From: Todiramphus chloris collaris | Taxonomy: Eukaryota; Chordata; Aves; Coraciiformes; Alcedinidae | Reading direction: 5' to 3' | DNA length: 64,000 nucleotides | NCBI GenBank assembly: GCA_025345505.1 | Contig: JANVCC010000130.1 | Span: forward strand, 4,936,897-5,000,896 | Part shown: piece after piece, positions 48,821 to 62,200 of the stretch | Layout: each line of letters begins with the position of its first letter | Position numbering within the stretch: position 1 is the stretch's first letter | Made by a program: the position numbers and the translations under genes | The notes under the pieces: model-generated | Seen by the model: the letters and a program-made list of their open reading frames with translations, nothing else | What the model was told of the DNA's origin: nothing | Database searches by the model: none

Positions 48821-51199
48821 GAAACCAAATTATTGCAAGCATTTCAGTTTTAGCCAAAAAGGTGGACCTTTATTGATGTTAACTTCTATGAATTGTATCA
48901 GCTTATACCAGCAAAGGAATTGAGTCTGAATTTATTTTTGTTACAGACTTCCCTACTGAATGAATTCACTGGTAAGTGAGATAAAAGTAGGAGGAAGCTG
49001 AGTGCTAATATTTCTAACAGCAAAGTCCACCTCTCAGGCCAGCCTTTCCTACAAAATAGCTGTGATCTCATACCTTTGTGCCTTATGAAAAAGACTGAAA
49101 TAAAGTCAAAACTTCACTATGCTATACTGAATGCTATTTATGGCAGCAGAAGGCATCGCAACACTCTTCATCCTCTCACCTTCCTCCACTCTCCCCACCT
49201 GGTAAAACACAGCCGATTGAAAAGGGATAATATTTGCTGAGATCAAGGCTAGGTCTTCCTGGGCACAAGTGGGTTGCCACATTGACTGCATTAGGATTTA
49301 AGCAGCAGGAGTCACGAGCAAAAGCTGGAGAGAAATGAGTGGGAGTAGTGATTCTGAGTGGGAGGAGACCCTCGTCCCAGCAGCTACAGATCCATGTTTT
49401 GGCAGAGCAGTGATGACATTTCTTATTGCCAGGCTTTCTGTTACCAGCATTACTTCTGGTGCATTTGGCCATAACTAAATCCCACCACCACTATTACCAG
49501 CACCAAGATGTCCCAACCTGGCATCATGAAAGCCTGCTCAACCAGCAGACAAGGATTGTAGATGGTAATGCACTTTCTGGAAGCAAAAAGAGGAATGATT
49601 CATCAGGGTAAAACTTGAGTGACAGCATAAAAGGGAACTCTGCATCTCCAGGCTCCTATCTCAGCCCAGGATGTCCTGAAGTTAAATCCCGTCCTTTCAA
49701 ATGTTGTAGCCAAAATTAAGACAGATGCAAACTGGTGGTCTTAGAATGAAAAGAGGGAGGAAGAGAGGAAAAAGGAAGCCTATTTTTAATAGTTGGAAGG
49801 CTCTTAGATACAAAGGGTCACCCTGGGTAAGACAATGTAGAGTAGGCAGAAACAGCAGCATTTCTGAATGGCTCAGGAGCAAGGAAGGAAGGAAAGCTAA
49901 GAGCTGAAGATGACTCATTTTAGGGACCTGAATGAGAAGGAGGATGGGGTATTCAGCAATTTCCCATGAAGAAGTACCTTTAAAAGGAAATCCCATCTTT
50001 CAAAGAAAAAATATAAAAGAAACAAAACCCAGAAGCCTTTCACAAGATTCTGAATAATTTATAAATGTCTTTTTCATTTTTCTCATCCTTAGAAAATTCC
50101 TTAAGAAATCAGTGGATCACTATTGTAGGCGGGAGCTTTCATCACCATACTGAGTGAGCAACAATGTTGATGTCAATCTCCCGCCTTTGCATCACGTTAA
50201 GAACTCTGTGTGTCATCACAATGGCTGATTTTGCACAATGCCTTAAGACACTGTTGCTGATGTTTGTGGAAAGTACAAAGCAGTCCCCGGAAGGCACTGC
50301 ACCCCATTGTCCCATACTTGTTGTTTCCACTCTACCAGCCTGTGATAACAAGAAATATCCATGGGTTTTTTTTCTGCTAACATTTTTGGTTCCAGTTGTC
50401 TTATGATTTATATAGGGTGTGAGTGATAAGTGTCTCCATCAACACCCATAGATTTACAAGGGCTTTGAATTAATAAGCTGAAAGAGTGTAAACCTTCTGG
50501 ATTTAATTTGTATAATCCTTATGTTACAGAACTGACTTTATTTTTAATTATTCTCTCTGGAGAGAGAAGATTAAAAATACAACACCGCAGTTTGACATGC
50601 TCATATCTTCTTCGAAAGATATATGAAGAATAAGGAAAGATCATCTTAATTCTTCACCTATTAAGATAAAACTCTGTCATTTCATGGAATTAGGGATGTA
50701 TGGGCATCTGTCCCTTGCTCCTTCTGTCTTCTCAGTCTCCTTTGTCATCTCCAGTTGGAAAGACCTTAAAACCCCATATGCTTTGTAGGAAATAGGACTT
50801 GAAAGCATTTTCTATGCTCCTTCACATTACCCTTTCCCATACCCTGAACACCAGTGTGCATTTAGTTCTGTACTACTGAGCTGCTTCAGTTGAGCTCTGA
50901 GATCAGTGTATTCCATCTATCTATGTACAGGACAAGATTCCCCATTTTATTGGAGCCTGGAAGAGTGAATGAAGAGAGTCTTTGAGGTTTCCCATACAGT
51001 GGTTTTCCTGGGTCATCTTTCTGATAGGTAGAGTGGGGAATTTGGAGTCTGCAACCATCTTCCTATCTTGCAAACATCACCCTGTCATGCAACCCCTCTC
51101 TCTCAATAGGGTGTGGAAAAATTCTTCCAGTGGTAGGTCTTGTTTCTGGTGCTTGTTTTTGCCAAACAGCAGCTCTCCACACCACCTTGAAGTACTGCT

Positions 51200-51420
51200 C
51201 TGTATCACATTTCCAGGGCTACTTTATTATGCTCATCCTGTTGTTTCTAGATAAGTAATTCCACTCTCCACTGGGTGTTAATCCCTTGCAAATATTTATG
51301 TACAACTTTCCTCATACCACAATGCAGTCAGTGCCTTCAAACTTTCCTCTGAAGCCCCTCACATTTCTAGTAAATGCTGTTACTTTTTACTTCCACTGTC
51401 ATTTAATACTCTTCTGATAA
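51200..51420 (-). mobile_element. Ancient CR1 fragment
   Basis: TGTATCACATTTCCAGGGCT and CCCTTGCAAATATTTATGTA followed by a CTTTCCTCAT-type stretch match the reverse complement of the region of old CR1 copies that reads tatataaatatttgcaaggg. It is minus-strand and weakly preserved. Confidence 0.35.
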
Positions 51421-54400
51421 CAGCCTGGCCACTATACACATTTCTCTTTTAACTTCTTATAGACCGACCCCACCTCTGTCCTTTTTCCATAGGCAACAGC
51501 TGTTGTGACAGTGATGGTGACATCCCTTCTCTGTGACCTGAACCCTTTGGTGTAGATATTCCTGAACTGCACAGCTGATGGTTTCGAGTCCTGTGGTATC
51601 TGTGTGAAGTTATTTCCTCCCTGCCTCTCCACCACGTTATTAATTTATAATGAGGGAAAGCAAGTTGCTCACTGTTCTGCTTTATATAATTATGTACTTG
51701 GAACTTTAATTAGAACACCACTAAAATCAGAGAAGACAAATGAATCTAGCTCTGAGATATTATTTAATCACCTAACTGCATTTTCAAATTAAGACAGAGC
51801 TCTCTGATAGCAGAACCACTTAAAGCAACACACATAGGTAACATTATTTACTAAGGATCCATGCACACGCCGCCACCTGCATCCATCAAAACGAAGGGTG
51901 CTCTAAATCATCCAGTGCCAAAATTAATACAAACAACTAGCAAAAGGATAAAGAACAAAGAAAATAACATACCAGTCCTGGGGCTTCTCTCTCTAATCTT
52001 TGGAAGAGCCTCAGGGTAGACACGTCAATTATTTTCTTTGTTTCTCCTCCTGTACACTGTTTGGATTACAATTTGGCATAATGATTTTAAAAGCCCTGAG
52101 TTGTGTTGGATGTGGGTGGTGCGTTCACCGATTGTGGTGTTGGTGTTGTTGTTGTATATTACTGTCTAACTCTCAGAAGACTGAGCTTACTGTACTCCAT
52201 CTGCAATTAATTTATCACTTTGCATATGTGTGTTTATATAGTGCACATCTTATGTATAATGTATGCATACATACTCCTGTAGCTAAGCAATATAATGTTT
52301 TTCTTTTTCCTCTTTTTGCTGGTGACATAAGTGTCTGCCTAGATTTCTCCATTTTTGATTGCCTAACACGTGGCAAAGTAAGTTTTTTGGCATGTGGCTG
52401 AGCAAAGAGAAATGTCAGTTTTCTTCTCATATTGACAGTTCTTAAGCTACTCTAAAGAGAGAGCAAGACATTGTAGGTACAAAGTAAGATCTGCAGCTCG
52501 TATATTCAGCTTGGATATTCAGAGAGTTCATTCTAGTTTTCTTCTGCTAAGGATCTGGTTCAGAAAACTATCATCTAGAATCTGTGATATTTCTTCTTAA
52601 TGAGAGTGATAGGAGAGACATTGAACACATTGAGTCAATAAAATCGGGCTGGAATAACCAAAAGAAGGATATGATCCATATTAGCCTCAGGCTGTACCAT
52701 TGGCACATCATCCAAGAAAGCTGAAATAGTTGCATTCTTCTAAGATTCAAATATGCTTTGAGGTGAAAATACCAGTTAGCAAGCACATATATCAACAATT
52801 CGTCTTGTAGCTTTTTTTCTTGATACCACAGACTGTAGGCTGCATTCAAGACTGATGTCTGCTTCCTGGCTTCAATGGGCTTTCATCTGAGTTAACATTT
52901 GGTGTCTTCCACTTAAACCAGAACCAAATTCCTGCACTGAAATAAGTGCATATGTGTCAATTAAGTAGTAAGGGTAGTATTGGATTATATGTAGGTAGGG
53001 AAATCACTACTGAGGAAATTTTATGCTCTAAGTGTAACTGGGCACTAATCAGGAAGATAAACTAATCACAAACTATCATTAGTAATTCTCTCCCAAACTG
53101 ACGTGACAGTTGATTTCATAAACTGATCCTTGGACAACACAGCACACAAGCCCTGTCACTTTACAGATTAGGTATTGACTGGATTTAGTCACACCCCATA
53201 AGGAAACACTCAGAGCTGCACAGTAAATAGAGCAAATGGCAGTTTTTCAGCACTGTCTAGTTAATAAGGAAACACAGGGGAGAACAACTTGCCTATCCTC
53301 CCTAAGCTCTTGCACTGCAATGTCTCGCTCACCGTCATACTCTACTGAGTAGGTGAGCAGAGACTTAACTGGCAGCAAAGTTGATCCCCCCTCTGATAAA
53401 CACCTCAGAACCATAAAACATGGGATATATAGAAGATGAGAGTCAAGTCCTGCTGCTTTCTTGGGACCACCTTCTTCCTTGCAGCCACAGACTGATAACC
53501 TGGTCTGGGCTGCAGTGACTGCTGCAGAAATGGAGCAGGCAGTGTGGAACGAAGGATCATGCCTTGTCTAGCTGCAGGGAAACCTTCAGGTCATTTCTAA
53601 TATATCGGGGAAGGTAGGAAATGAGTAGACAACAGATGCTTAGCAAATTGTGTGGTGGCACTGAAGAAATGTGAGAGAAAGCTCTGCTGCTTTACCTTTA
53701 TCTTCACCCTCATTGCAAAGTAGATGGTTCTGAATCATACTTATTCCAATGTTACTTTTTCCTTGGACAGTGTAACAGGTCCTTGTAAAGAGTATGAGTT
53801 AATATATGCATACACTGGGTTTCAGAGAGATATTTGTAAGTCAGGCTTACAAGATTTTTACCATCTAGTCAGAGCACTCTCTTAGTCAGTCTCCTCTCCC
53901 CACACATAAGCAGGATTTAAAAATCTACCATGTAAAAGCCCTTCAGGAATGGGGGAACACCAAACTGTGTTCTCTGGTCACACAAACTGTCCCCCTGGTC
54001 GCCTTCACACCATAAAGCCCTTTGCGTTTGGGGCATGGACAATCCTAACATATTAATTGAAAATCTTCCTACCGTAAAGACCAGCTCACTGTAAAGAAGC
54101 AGTGACAACTGATTTCCTCCTTCTACTCAAAGAAATCTCCTGTTGGTTGACTTAAAATCTGGTTAGGTGGGCCAGACTTTGCTTTTGAAGAGCCTTAACT
54201 AGTCCTTTCACTTAGAACCTGAGTTAAAGCCAGACGGGTTTTTCATGTTATTACCGAATTTGGCAGTGCTCTGAGGCAGATGCCATGCTGCAGAGTAAGC
54301 AGCGTAACATGCCTGTTAGGTGTGAGGCCACACACCCTCTGGGAGGCAGTACCTGGCAGGGCTGAGGAGCTCCCACGGCTTTCTGCTTACTTCTCCAGGA

Positions 54401-54992
54401 GGCAAAACTAGGATCAGCAGAAATCACTGAATATTTCCCCAATGCTAGGAAAGTCCCCGTGAGTGCAGCCCCACTGTACTGTATGTTTCTTAGACAAATG
54501 GCCTCACGCATATGCATCAATGGGCCTCGTCAAGGAGGCAAAATTTAAATGTTCTAGTACCAGAATCTATGCTGCTCATGTTTCTTTGGCACTTAAGCTA
54601 GAATTACTTTCCTACTTTAACCAGATAGGCTCCTATGCTTTGTTAACTTGTTCACCTTCTACAGGCAGACACTCTGCTTTCATCACCAGCTTTTGTGACT
54701 AAGACAACTGAGGATGCACTAGTGACTTAGAGGAAGCCCAGAAACTAGAAAGAAGACCTACTGCTAGAGAATCATATCCTTTTTATCTGTTCTTTGAAGT
54801 AGGAAAGTGAGAACCTTCCAAGGCATGACCTGTGAACATTTTCTGAGGTAGTGTTATGGTAATAACATGGCTTTTAACTTCAGGTTGAAGAAGGTGTGTG
54901 GTCAAGCTCTCAATAATGGGATAAAACAGTCATGTGGCAGCACAGTATTTCTAAGGGAAATTGTTTGACCGTTTCTGTTGTGTTAGCAGAGT

Positions 54993-55021
54993 GTACAATT
55001 TAGAAATTAATTAAATTGTAC
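54993..55021. repeat. Perfect 10-bp inverted repeat
   Basis: GTACAATTTA at 54993-55002 and TAAATTGTAC at 55012-55021, separated by 9 bases containing AATTAAT. It sits in a motif-rich unique stretch (54950-55260). It could be a transcription factor half-site pair or a chance hairpin. Confidence 0.5.
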
Positions 55022-57454
55022 CAAAGTGTGAAAAGCGAATTCTCTTATTTATGAATAACTGGATAAATCCAATCCTTACTGAAAATTTCTGTGTAATTTG
55101 AGCATTATGTCCGTGGCTATAATTGAAAGGCACAAAAGGGTATCACATGGGATAAATAGAGATGTTACAGCAGGGGTCTGATTTTGATTACATTTGTAAG
55201 GCATAGTTGGGTAAGTATCTGCTTACATCGTAATTTATGAGGATGTGGGTCAAAGCCATTTGCTACAGCTCAGAGTAAAGCCAGGAGATACATTCTTTAC
55301 CTATTATGACTAATACGACATCTGTAGAGAGTTAAACAGTATCTCTCCTCCATGGGGTTTTTTAAGCATCCTTCTACTACTGAAATGGGAAATAAATTCC
55401 TGTTTAAAGTGTCATTATAACACCAGAACTAACAAAGCAAGGACAACGTCAGAGATGTGCCTGAAACCTGGTGAGCTTCCAGAAGAGCTATATGTTCAAG
55501 ACAGAGTATATGGAAGAAGTCAATGAGAAGTGGAAATCGTGTGCCTGATTCTTTACTTAATTATACTAGTTAGAAGAGGATGAAGTTTCCTCAGTCTGAT
55601 TCACTGATTAATGACAGCAGGTTCTTTTAAATAAAACCATTGATGATCAAATGGTCAGCAAGGCTACAATACAACTCTAAAACTCAATAAGAAAAAAAAT
55701 GCACTAGGTCAGAGAGGTATTGTGTTATAAGGTGGCAGATGGACTGTGAAATCTCTCATCTGGGTTCAGCTCCAAGTCTTGCCACTGACCTCTCCAGTCT
55801 TCTCAAGTCAATCAAGTACACCAGGGTTTGAATAAGCGATCATTATTTCACACCTGACTGTGAAAACTTTAAGCCTAACTTTTTGCAGGCCCCTGAAACT
55901 CCAGGTGAAAATGAATTTTTTTTTTTTTTTTTCTCATCTGGGCAAAACCTTTAAAAATCAGCTTGATACTGAAAAATTAGAAGGTCTTTATTACTCAGTT
56001 ATGCACATCACAGACCTGCTGCAAGGCTTGACCAATGATATGCTTTAAACTTTGAGATGAAAAATAATTCACACAATAAGTGGTAGGTTTATTCTTCTGC
56101 TAGTGCCTATTCTTTTTTCTCACACATAAAGAATATTAGTTTAAATTGTAGAGTATTAGCCATTTTGATGTTTTAAGTAGCAGACCAAACAATTACAGGA
56201 TTATTCCGACACGTGATATCCTAGGAAGCTTTTGAGAAGTGCAATGAAGTTTGAAACAGAACTTGGCCCTGTAGCAAAACAAATATGAAGATAAAACATC
56301 ACCTCAAAACTTGAGACACTGACTGTGACTTTTGTTTAACTAGGCTATTTACTGTCTTGTGCTTCAAGTGAAATGTAATCACCTGGTGCATATGTCCTAA
56401 AAAGAAGAGTTTTACAAAGAGTCTGCTTCTGACATTGGTTTATAGATGATTCTCACCCACTACTCATGAAGTATTAAGGAACATGACTTTCCTGTGGTAA
56501 CTGGAAAAATACCTGATCTGTAGGTTATGACAGAAATGTCTCTTGTGTTCTCCAGGGTATTGCAAATGAAGACTCACATCCATGTAATTTCACTTGGGTG
56601 ACAGGTTTCTTTTTTAAGAAGAATGACCTTCGAGTTCTGTGCCAAACACCTTTGTCATTCATTTGTAATAGTATTTGAGAAACCTGTTATCAAGTTCTAA
56701 AGAATTTTTGTCTCTGTTCCTTCTTCAAGTTTTCCTCTGACATTTCCAGATCTCTTCTCTTCCCTATTCCTCTGAGATTTTTCCTCAGGGAACAGTGTCT
56801 CAGAATGATTTCATTAGCTAGGATGCTGTTAGCTTTGCTTGTGATTCTGTATTTGTATATCACTAGGCCCTTAATGGGAGACATAGGAAGCATGTATCTT
56901 TTTTGCTCCATCACCAGCAGTTATTGCATCAGTCAGAGATGGACACAGGCTTGTATCTTTGCTGCAGTAGAGGTTCCAGGAGAGTGTAAGGACCCATGTA
57001 GTCAGTATGACTTATAACTGTGTAAATGGGCTGTGAAAACTCTGTATCCCCAAACTGGGTGGGAAGTGCAGAGCTAGCTGTGACTCTTGCAATCCAGGTG
57101 AGGTTCATTTTTGAAAAGCCTTTATTAGCAACATTTATGATTTTACGACTGCAACTTGGAAGCCCACAGAAAAATGTTCAGCCCTGCAGAGGTTCCTAAT
57201 TCTTTTCATGCTGACAGTGACGAATATGTACAGATTATCCATAGCCCAAATGTTGAGTGATTTCACCAACCCAGTGGGAAAGATTCTTCTCTTAATTACA
57301 CAGGAACAAGTAGGGAATTGCTTTAGTGACGTGAATGGAGTTATTTTGGATAGACACCAATACAGGAGAGAACACAATCTGGCGCCTTGAATGCTGCCAA
57401 CAAAAGACGGGTTGTATTATCCCATGATTTGACTGTGGCATCCAATCTCACTGA

Positions 57455-57565
57455 ACTGATGTCTGACCCAGCTCCCACGGAAGTCAATTTGAGCCTTTGC
57501 ACTGATTAAAACGCTTTTCAGTAGACCCTCTTAGCAGCCAGATCAGATTTCAGATCAAGGCCTCT
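57455..57565. repeat. Possible old palindromic repeat remnant
   Basis: CAGCTCCCACGGAAGTCAAT, then a half-decayed middle, then GATTTCAGATCAAGGCC. The gaagtcaat core and the flanking gatcaaggcc recall the same sauropsid repeat group. Weakly supported. Confidence 0.25.
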
Positions 57566-59204
57566 ATTACCTACTTTGATTGAAACTCCCATCCTTGATG
57601 GTGCTGACCTAACTGCCGTCTTATCTCATGACTGGCCCCGGTTTGACTGGAGAGGTCGGATCAGGCGACCTTCTGAAGGCTGCTCAGGCATGAAATATTC
57701 TCTATCTTGGTAACGAATAGGGCTGTGGGAGACACAGCAACACTCTTGTCCATCAGCCCAACCTGTTCTCTTGGTGGAGAAGACTCCTGCACAAGTGTCC
57801 TTGGTAATTCTAAGCATTATTTAATTACTGTATTAGCATACCAGTCCTTATTACCTTACGATGCTCTCATCATGTTACAACATAGATCAGGACAAACCCC
57901 GAACTCTAGAGGTTTGTCTTCTCTAAAGGAATGCTTCCAAGACTTAAGCCCAGTAAACACTGGAGCTTAGCTGGGATTTAAGAGGGATGACTTTTCCTAT
58001 TTGATTTGCAAGGTCTGGGTTTCCCTGCCTCAGTACAAATTTCCAGAATTCAAGGTGATAGGATTTAATTTAAATAGTTTAAACTCCCTAGAAAAAAATC
58101 AAACACATTTCATTTTTCATCTAGAAAATATCTCAGATGACACAATTTTGGAGCTATACGCCAGTGAAACCAGACTGCTGAGAAATATGGTTTCTGCAGC
58201 ATCCACCCAATCACTGAGGTTTGTGCCCAGAGAAGCTTGCTTTAAATATTCACTTTTAGGGCTTCTGGGCTTTGCAGTTTGTTTTCCTCTTCCATCTTAA
58301 TCAGAGTTTTTGCACATTGAAAAAAGCTACATCCTTTTCTTTTCCCTGTGGATTTTTGAAATAAGGGTGATAATGTAGTAGCAAGATTAAATGAGTGTGT
58401 GCAAATGAATATCTGTTAAAAATCAGAATGGAGACAAAAATAGAGACTCTCTAGATCTGGCCTTTCTGCCAGTTTCCTCTGTAAAAGCTTGAATTATGGA
58501 AAGACTGATGATCTGCTTGACTGACCACTGAACCATATCGTTCTTCTTCCTTATTGCTTTTGACCTGATGAATAGCTTATGAATTGCTGACAATGTTCCC
58601 TCTACTAAGCAGATTGCACAGGCTCGTCTCTACCCAATCCCTCTCCCTCCTCCCAGGATTCCATGCCCTGTCCTAGATAGGATAGGCTTCCTGTAAAAAC
58701 ATGTTGCGGCTCAGAGAACGTAGTCCTCTGATAGCAAAGAGGTCATATTAAGGTAATTTATCTTCTCCCTTTCCTCATGAAAATCCAAGCCCATGAGTTG
58801 CACATTTAGGAAGAAAAAAAATTAGTCCAGAACCTTCCAGATTACCTACAGAGTTGAGAAATGACTAAATTAGAAAACATAAAAGAGCCATAGCAGTTGT
58901 TATGTAAGTGGAGTATGAATTACCCATGATTAATGGAGAACTAGTCCAAATCTCCCCATAATTGCCATATTCTTACTGAAGATGACATGTGGTCAAAAAT
59001 ATGAGCGTTTTGGCAGCCAGTTTGGTACCACAATAAGACAGGCATATAGCATGTGGGTCCAATGACATTTGGCATGATTATGCTATTAAACTGGCAGTGT
59101 TCTGCACCCTAGTTGTAATCAGAAGATGCAAGGCCTGAGATTACTATAATTTCATAGAGTAAACTCTTGGGCAAAATTGTATTTAATCTGATGGAGCCTT
59201 CTAC

Positions 59205-59282
59205 TGAAATCCTTACATGGTGAAATGACTCATTGACGTCACTGGAGTTTTTGCCTGAATAAGAACTTTGGAATAAGACCCT
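59205..59282 (+). repeat. Old sauropsid palindromic repeat half
   Basis: CTCATTGACGTCACTGGAG followed by TTTTTGCCTGAATAAGAAC and then GGAATAAGACCCT matches the repeat phrase ttgacttcaatggagttttg, cctgagtaaggact, aggatnnggccc that I remember from bird and reptile genomes. It shares its core with the copies at 9289 and 40050. Confidence 0.4.
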
Positions 59283-62200
59283 AAGGGATCAGCTGTGCTC
59301 TTCTCTACTTACTCATTAAATAAATCCTGTACATCTTCTAATTACTGTAAAATGGTGTAAAAGGGACGATGGGTCTTATAAAGTGAAAAAAGGTTTTCCT
59401 GGATTTATTGCAGATACCTTCATTTAGGCTGCTTTTTACATGTTTTGGGATTTTGTTTCATCGGGAGAGTGCTTTCTATAGAAAACCAGGTATAAGAACA
59501 TCTGTAATCTGAATGTGACAACCAATATGACAGAAAATCTCTCACGGACTGTGATTTTCAACCTTTCTTGATATGGAGATACCTAGAAAACTTCCAAGGG
59601 AAGTGCAGACCTCTTTCTAAGAAATTTAGGGAGCCTGTCAGTTGAAATAATGTTCTTCATTATTTTTCATGCACCTTTTGAAAATATTGATTCAATATCA
59701 GTGCTGTAAGTGGTCTTTTTCCAAAGAGACACCACTGCTGCTATTTGGGTTGGTCCCATAAGCAAGGAAATAAATATTTGAGGGGGAACATTTGAATCCA
59801 GTGCAATCACTGGCCAACTCTGGGGCCTTCAACACCTGCTGTGCAACCTTCTTGCTCCAAAATGATGCAGGAATTGTCCTGAAGGATCAAATCAGGTTCT
59901 GTCCCTGATGCATGTCATTCCTGACTAATTGTTCTCAAACCAAACAACGTGGACAACAATCTCATGCTGCTGGGAAAGGGATCTGTCCTGCATTCTCCCT
60001 CAGTGCTACAAGTAATCTTACAATTTGCTATCAGACAGAGAAGGGTAAGATTTCTCATTTCTCCAGGCATGATAGCTTTTTCAGAGACTTTTTCCAGCCA
60101 TCCTGAAGGAGGTGGTGAAAGTGTAAAGCCAAAAGAGTGTTTTTTACTCTGGACCATGGCATGTCCCCACACTACATTATGCCGAGGGCTTGACTTCACA
60201 AGGGACTCAGGCCCCATTGATTGAAAATGATCTTTTAGTTCCTTATCTCAGCTTTCTAAAAACCCTCCAGGATGTTAGATGTTTTAGTGTTCACCCTTAC
60301 AGGTACCAGCACCACTGCCTGTCCCCTGACACAGTAGTATGTCATTCTACCTTGGTGTGACTTTTCTTTGCCTTACAGAAAACACCAAAAAGCCATTGAT
60401 AGACCAGAAGCACTCAATGGCAAGTGCATTTCTTTCATACAATATTAAATTCACTGCCCCTTTTCTCCAGTGTCACAGACCTCCCTATTCCACAGCAAGT
60501 CAGTGTTGAGATGCTGCTGAATGCCCCCTTCATACTTCCTTCAAAGTGCAGGACACCCTCTGATCCTGTTGGCTGGTACTGCTACAGTCTTGGTGTGCAA
60601 GGTTGCTACACACCCACTAATGGCTTGATGGAGGACACCTCAGTTAACCAGACTGAGCTTGGCCAGGCACAGACAGGAGGGAGATGGATTGAGGCTTAAA
60701 CCTCCCCCTTCCAGAATTAACACTTTGATTAACCACATCAATACTCAACTAAGATGCATATTAGGTCAGGTCTATAGAGAGCATTGGGCTTTACTCATCA
60801 ATACTTTTTAGCATCTCTCATCTTGTTTGGGGCAATCCCTTTCTCAGACCCTCAAATGAAGCCATAAACGGGAGACTAACCTGAAATTTTCCCGTTCATT
60901 GGCAAAGTATTTTTTTCATATTCTTCCCTAATATTAAGGCGCTTTTTTTTTTGAAGGCGTAAAACTTACCTGACCTCACTGTGTCCCAGCAAACACAGAC
61001 ACTCTGTTTGTTGTGTCATGAAAATGAACAACACATTTTCAATGTTAAATAAACATTTATCCAGAGGTTCAGCATGACTGCTTAAAGCTTAAGTAAATCA
61101 ATCATTGTAGGTTAACCTTTGCTCACAACGCTATTTTTCCTTTCTGAAAGCACTGTAACCATCGGATCTCAGAGTTACATGGTTTTTCAACATGCCACTG
61201 TCAGGAGAAGTACTTAGTGGAGAAATCTGGCACAGCAAATGCTTTTCCACCCAATGCTCTGTGGAGCTCAAGAAGTTTATGGTTTGCTGTACTGTATCTT
61301 AAGGACATTAAAGATACAGTTTCAGCTACAATCCATCTGGAAAAATACCATGAATGTGAAACTATTGAGAGTTTAGGAGACGTTAATGTTCCCTGGCACA
61401 TGCATATCAGCGCAGTTCAATTACACAGTTACAAGCATGCTTTCCTTCTAAATTGGCTCGATGGAACAGATCCTAACATGTCATACCAAGGTGTTCACGT
61501 TACAAAGGGTTATTGTGCTGTGGTTTAACCAAAGGAGATGAGAATAAGACGAAACAAGAAAATATTTGCAAGGAATTGAGGCCATAGCAAACAATGTCTG
61601 CTCTCTGCCCTGACAGAGCAAATATTTTTGTATCTGCAAAGCTCCAATTAGGTTGGGTAAGCAGAAGAGTTATCGAGCTTAACTGAAGACTGAAATGGAA
61701 ATCTGAGAAGAGCAAGGTGTCTTGCTCACTGTGAGGCAGCATTTTTTGTTTATTCCCTCTGATGGTCAGTTCAGATGACCATTTCACTCTGTCTGCACCT
61801 CTAAAACAGGCAACAACACTGCACAAAGTCAAGACAGGAAAAACACATGGACCGAGAACAGAAGTGGAGTGCTTTCAGAGGCAGGAGGCTATTTTTAGAG
61901 CAGGGTAGATGATACAGCAGAGGTGGACATGGTGGGATCCTTTTCACTGCATGTGGCTAAGCCAGCTTGTTCCAGAGGGACTCTTAAAGGATCTTCTCAC
62001 TTCTCTGGGTATACCTTTTTCTCCTCCTGTAAAATCCTTGAGCATTTTTAGATTGGATAAAAATGACACTGTGACAGGAGCTGGGACACCTTATGCATCC
62101 TGGTTACTTGTTGGACAGCTGGAAATGCTTCCCAGTTTTCTTTGACTAAAGTCTCAGTTCTTCCCTCTGTGGAGATTTTCAGTGACAGCTAGAGGAAAAA

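Larger units (their letters stand above)
46853..51199. other. Intergenic region
   Basis: No supported gene. It contains a possible conserved element (47371-47760), an old repeat (48619-48771) and an A-rich run (48789-48820). The rest is unique sequence. Confidence 0.6.

Noticed and set aside
57649..57690. GAGGTCGGATCAGGCGACC resembling a CR1 3' end
   Set aside because: Too short and too diverged to call.
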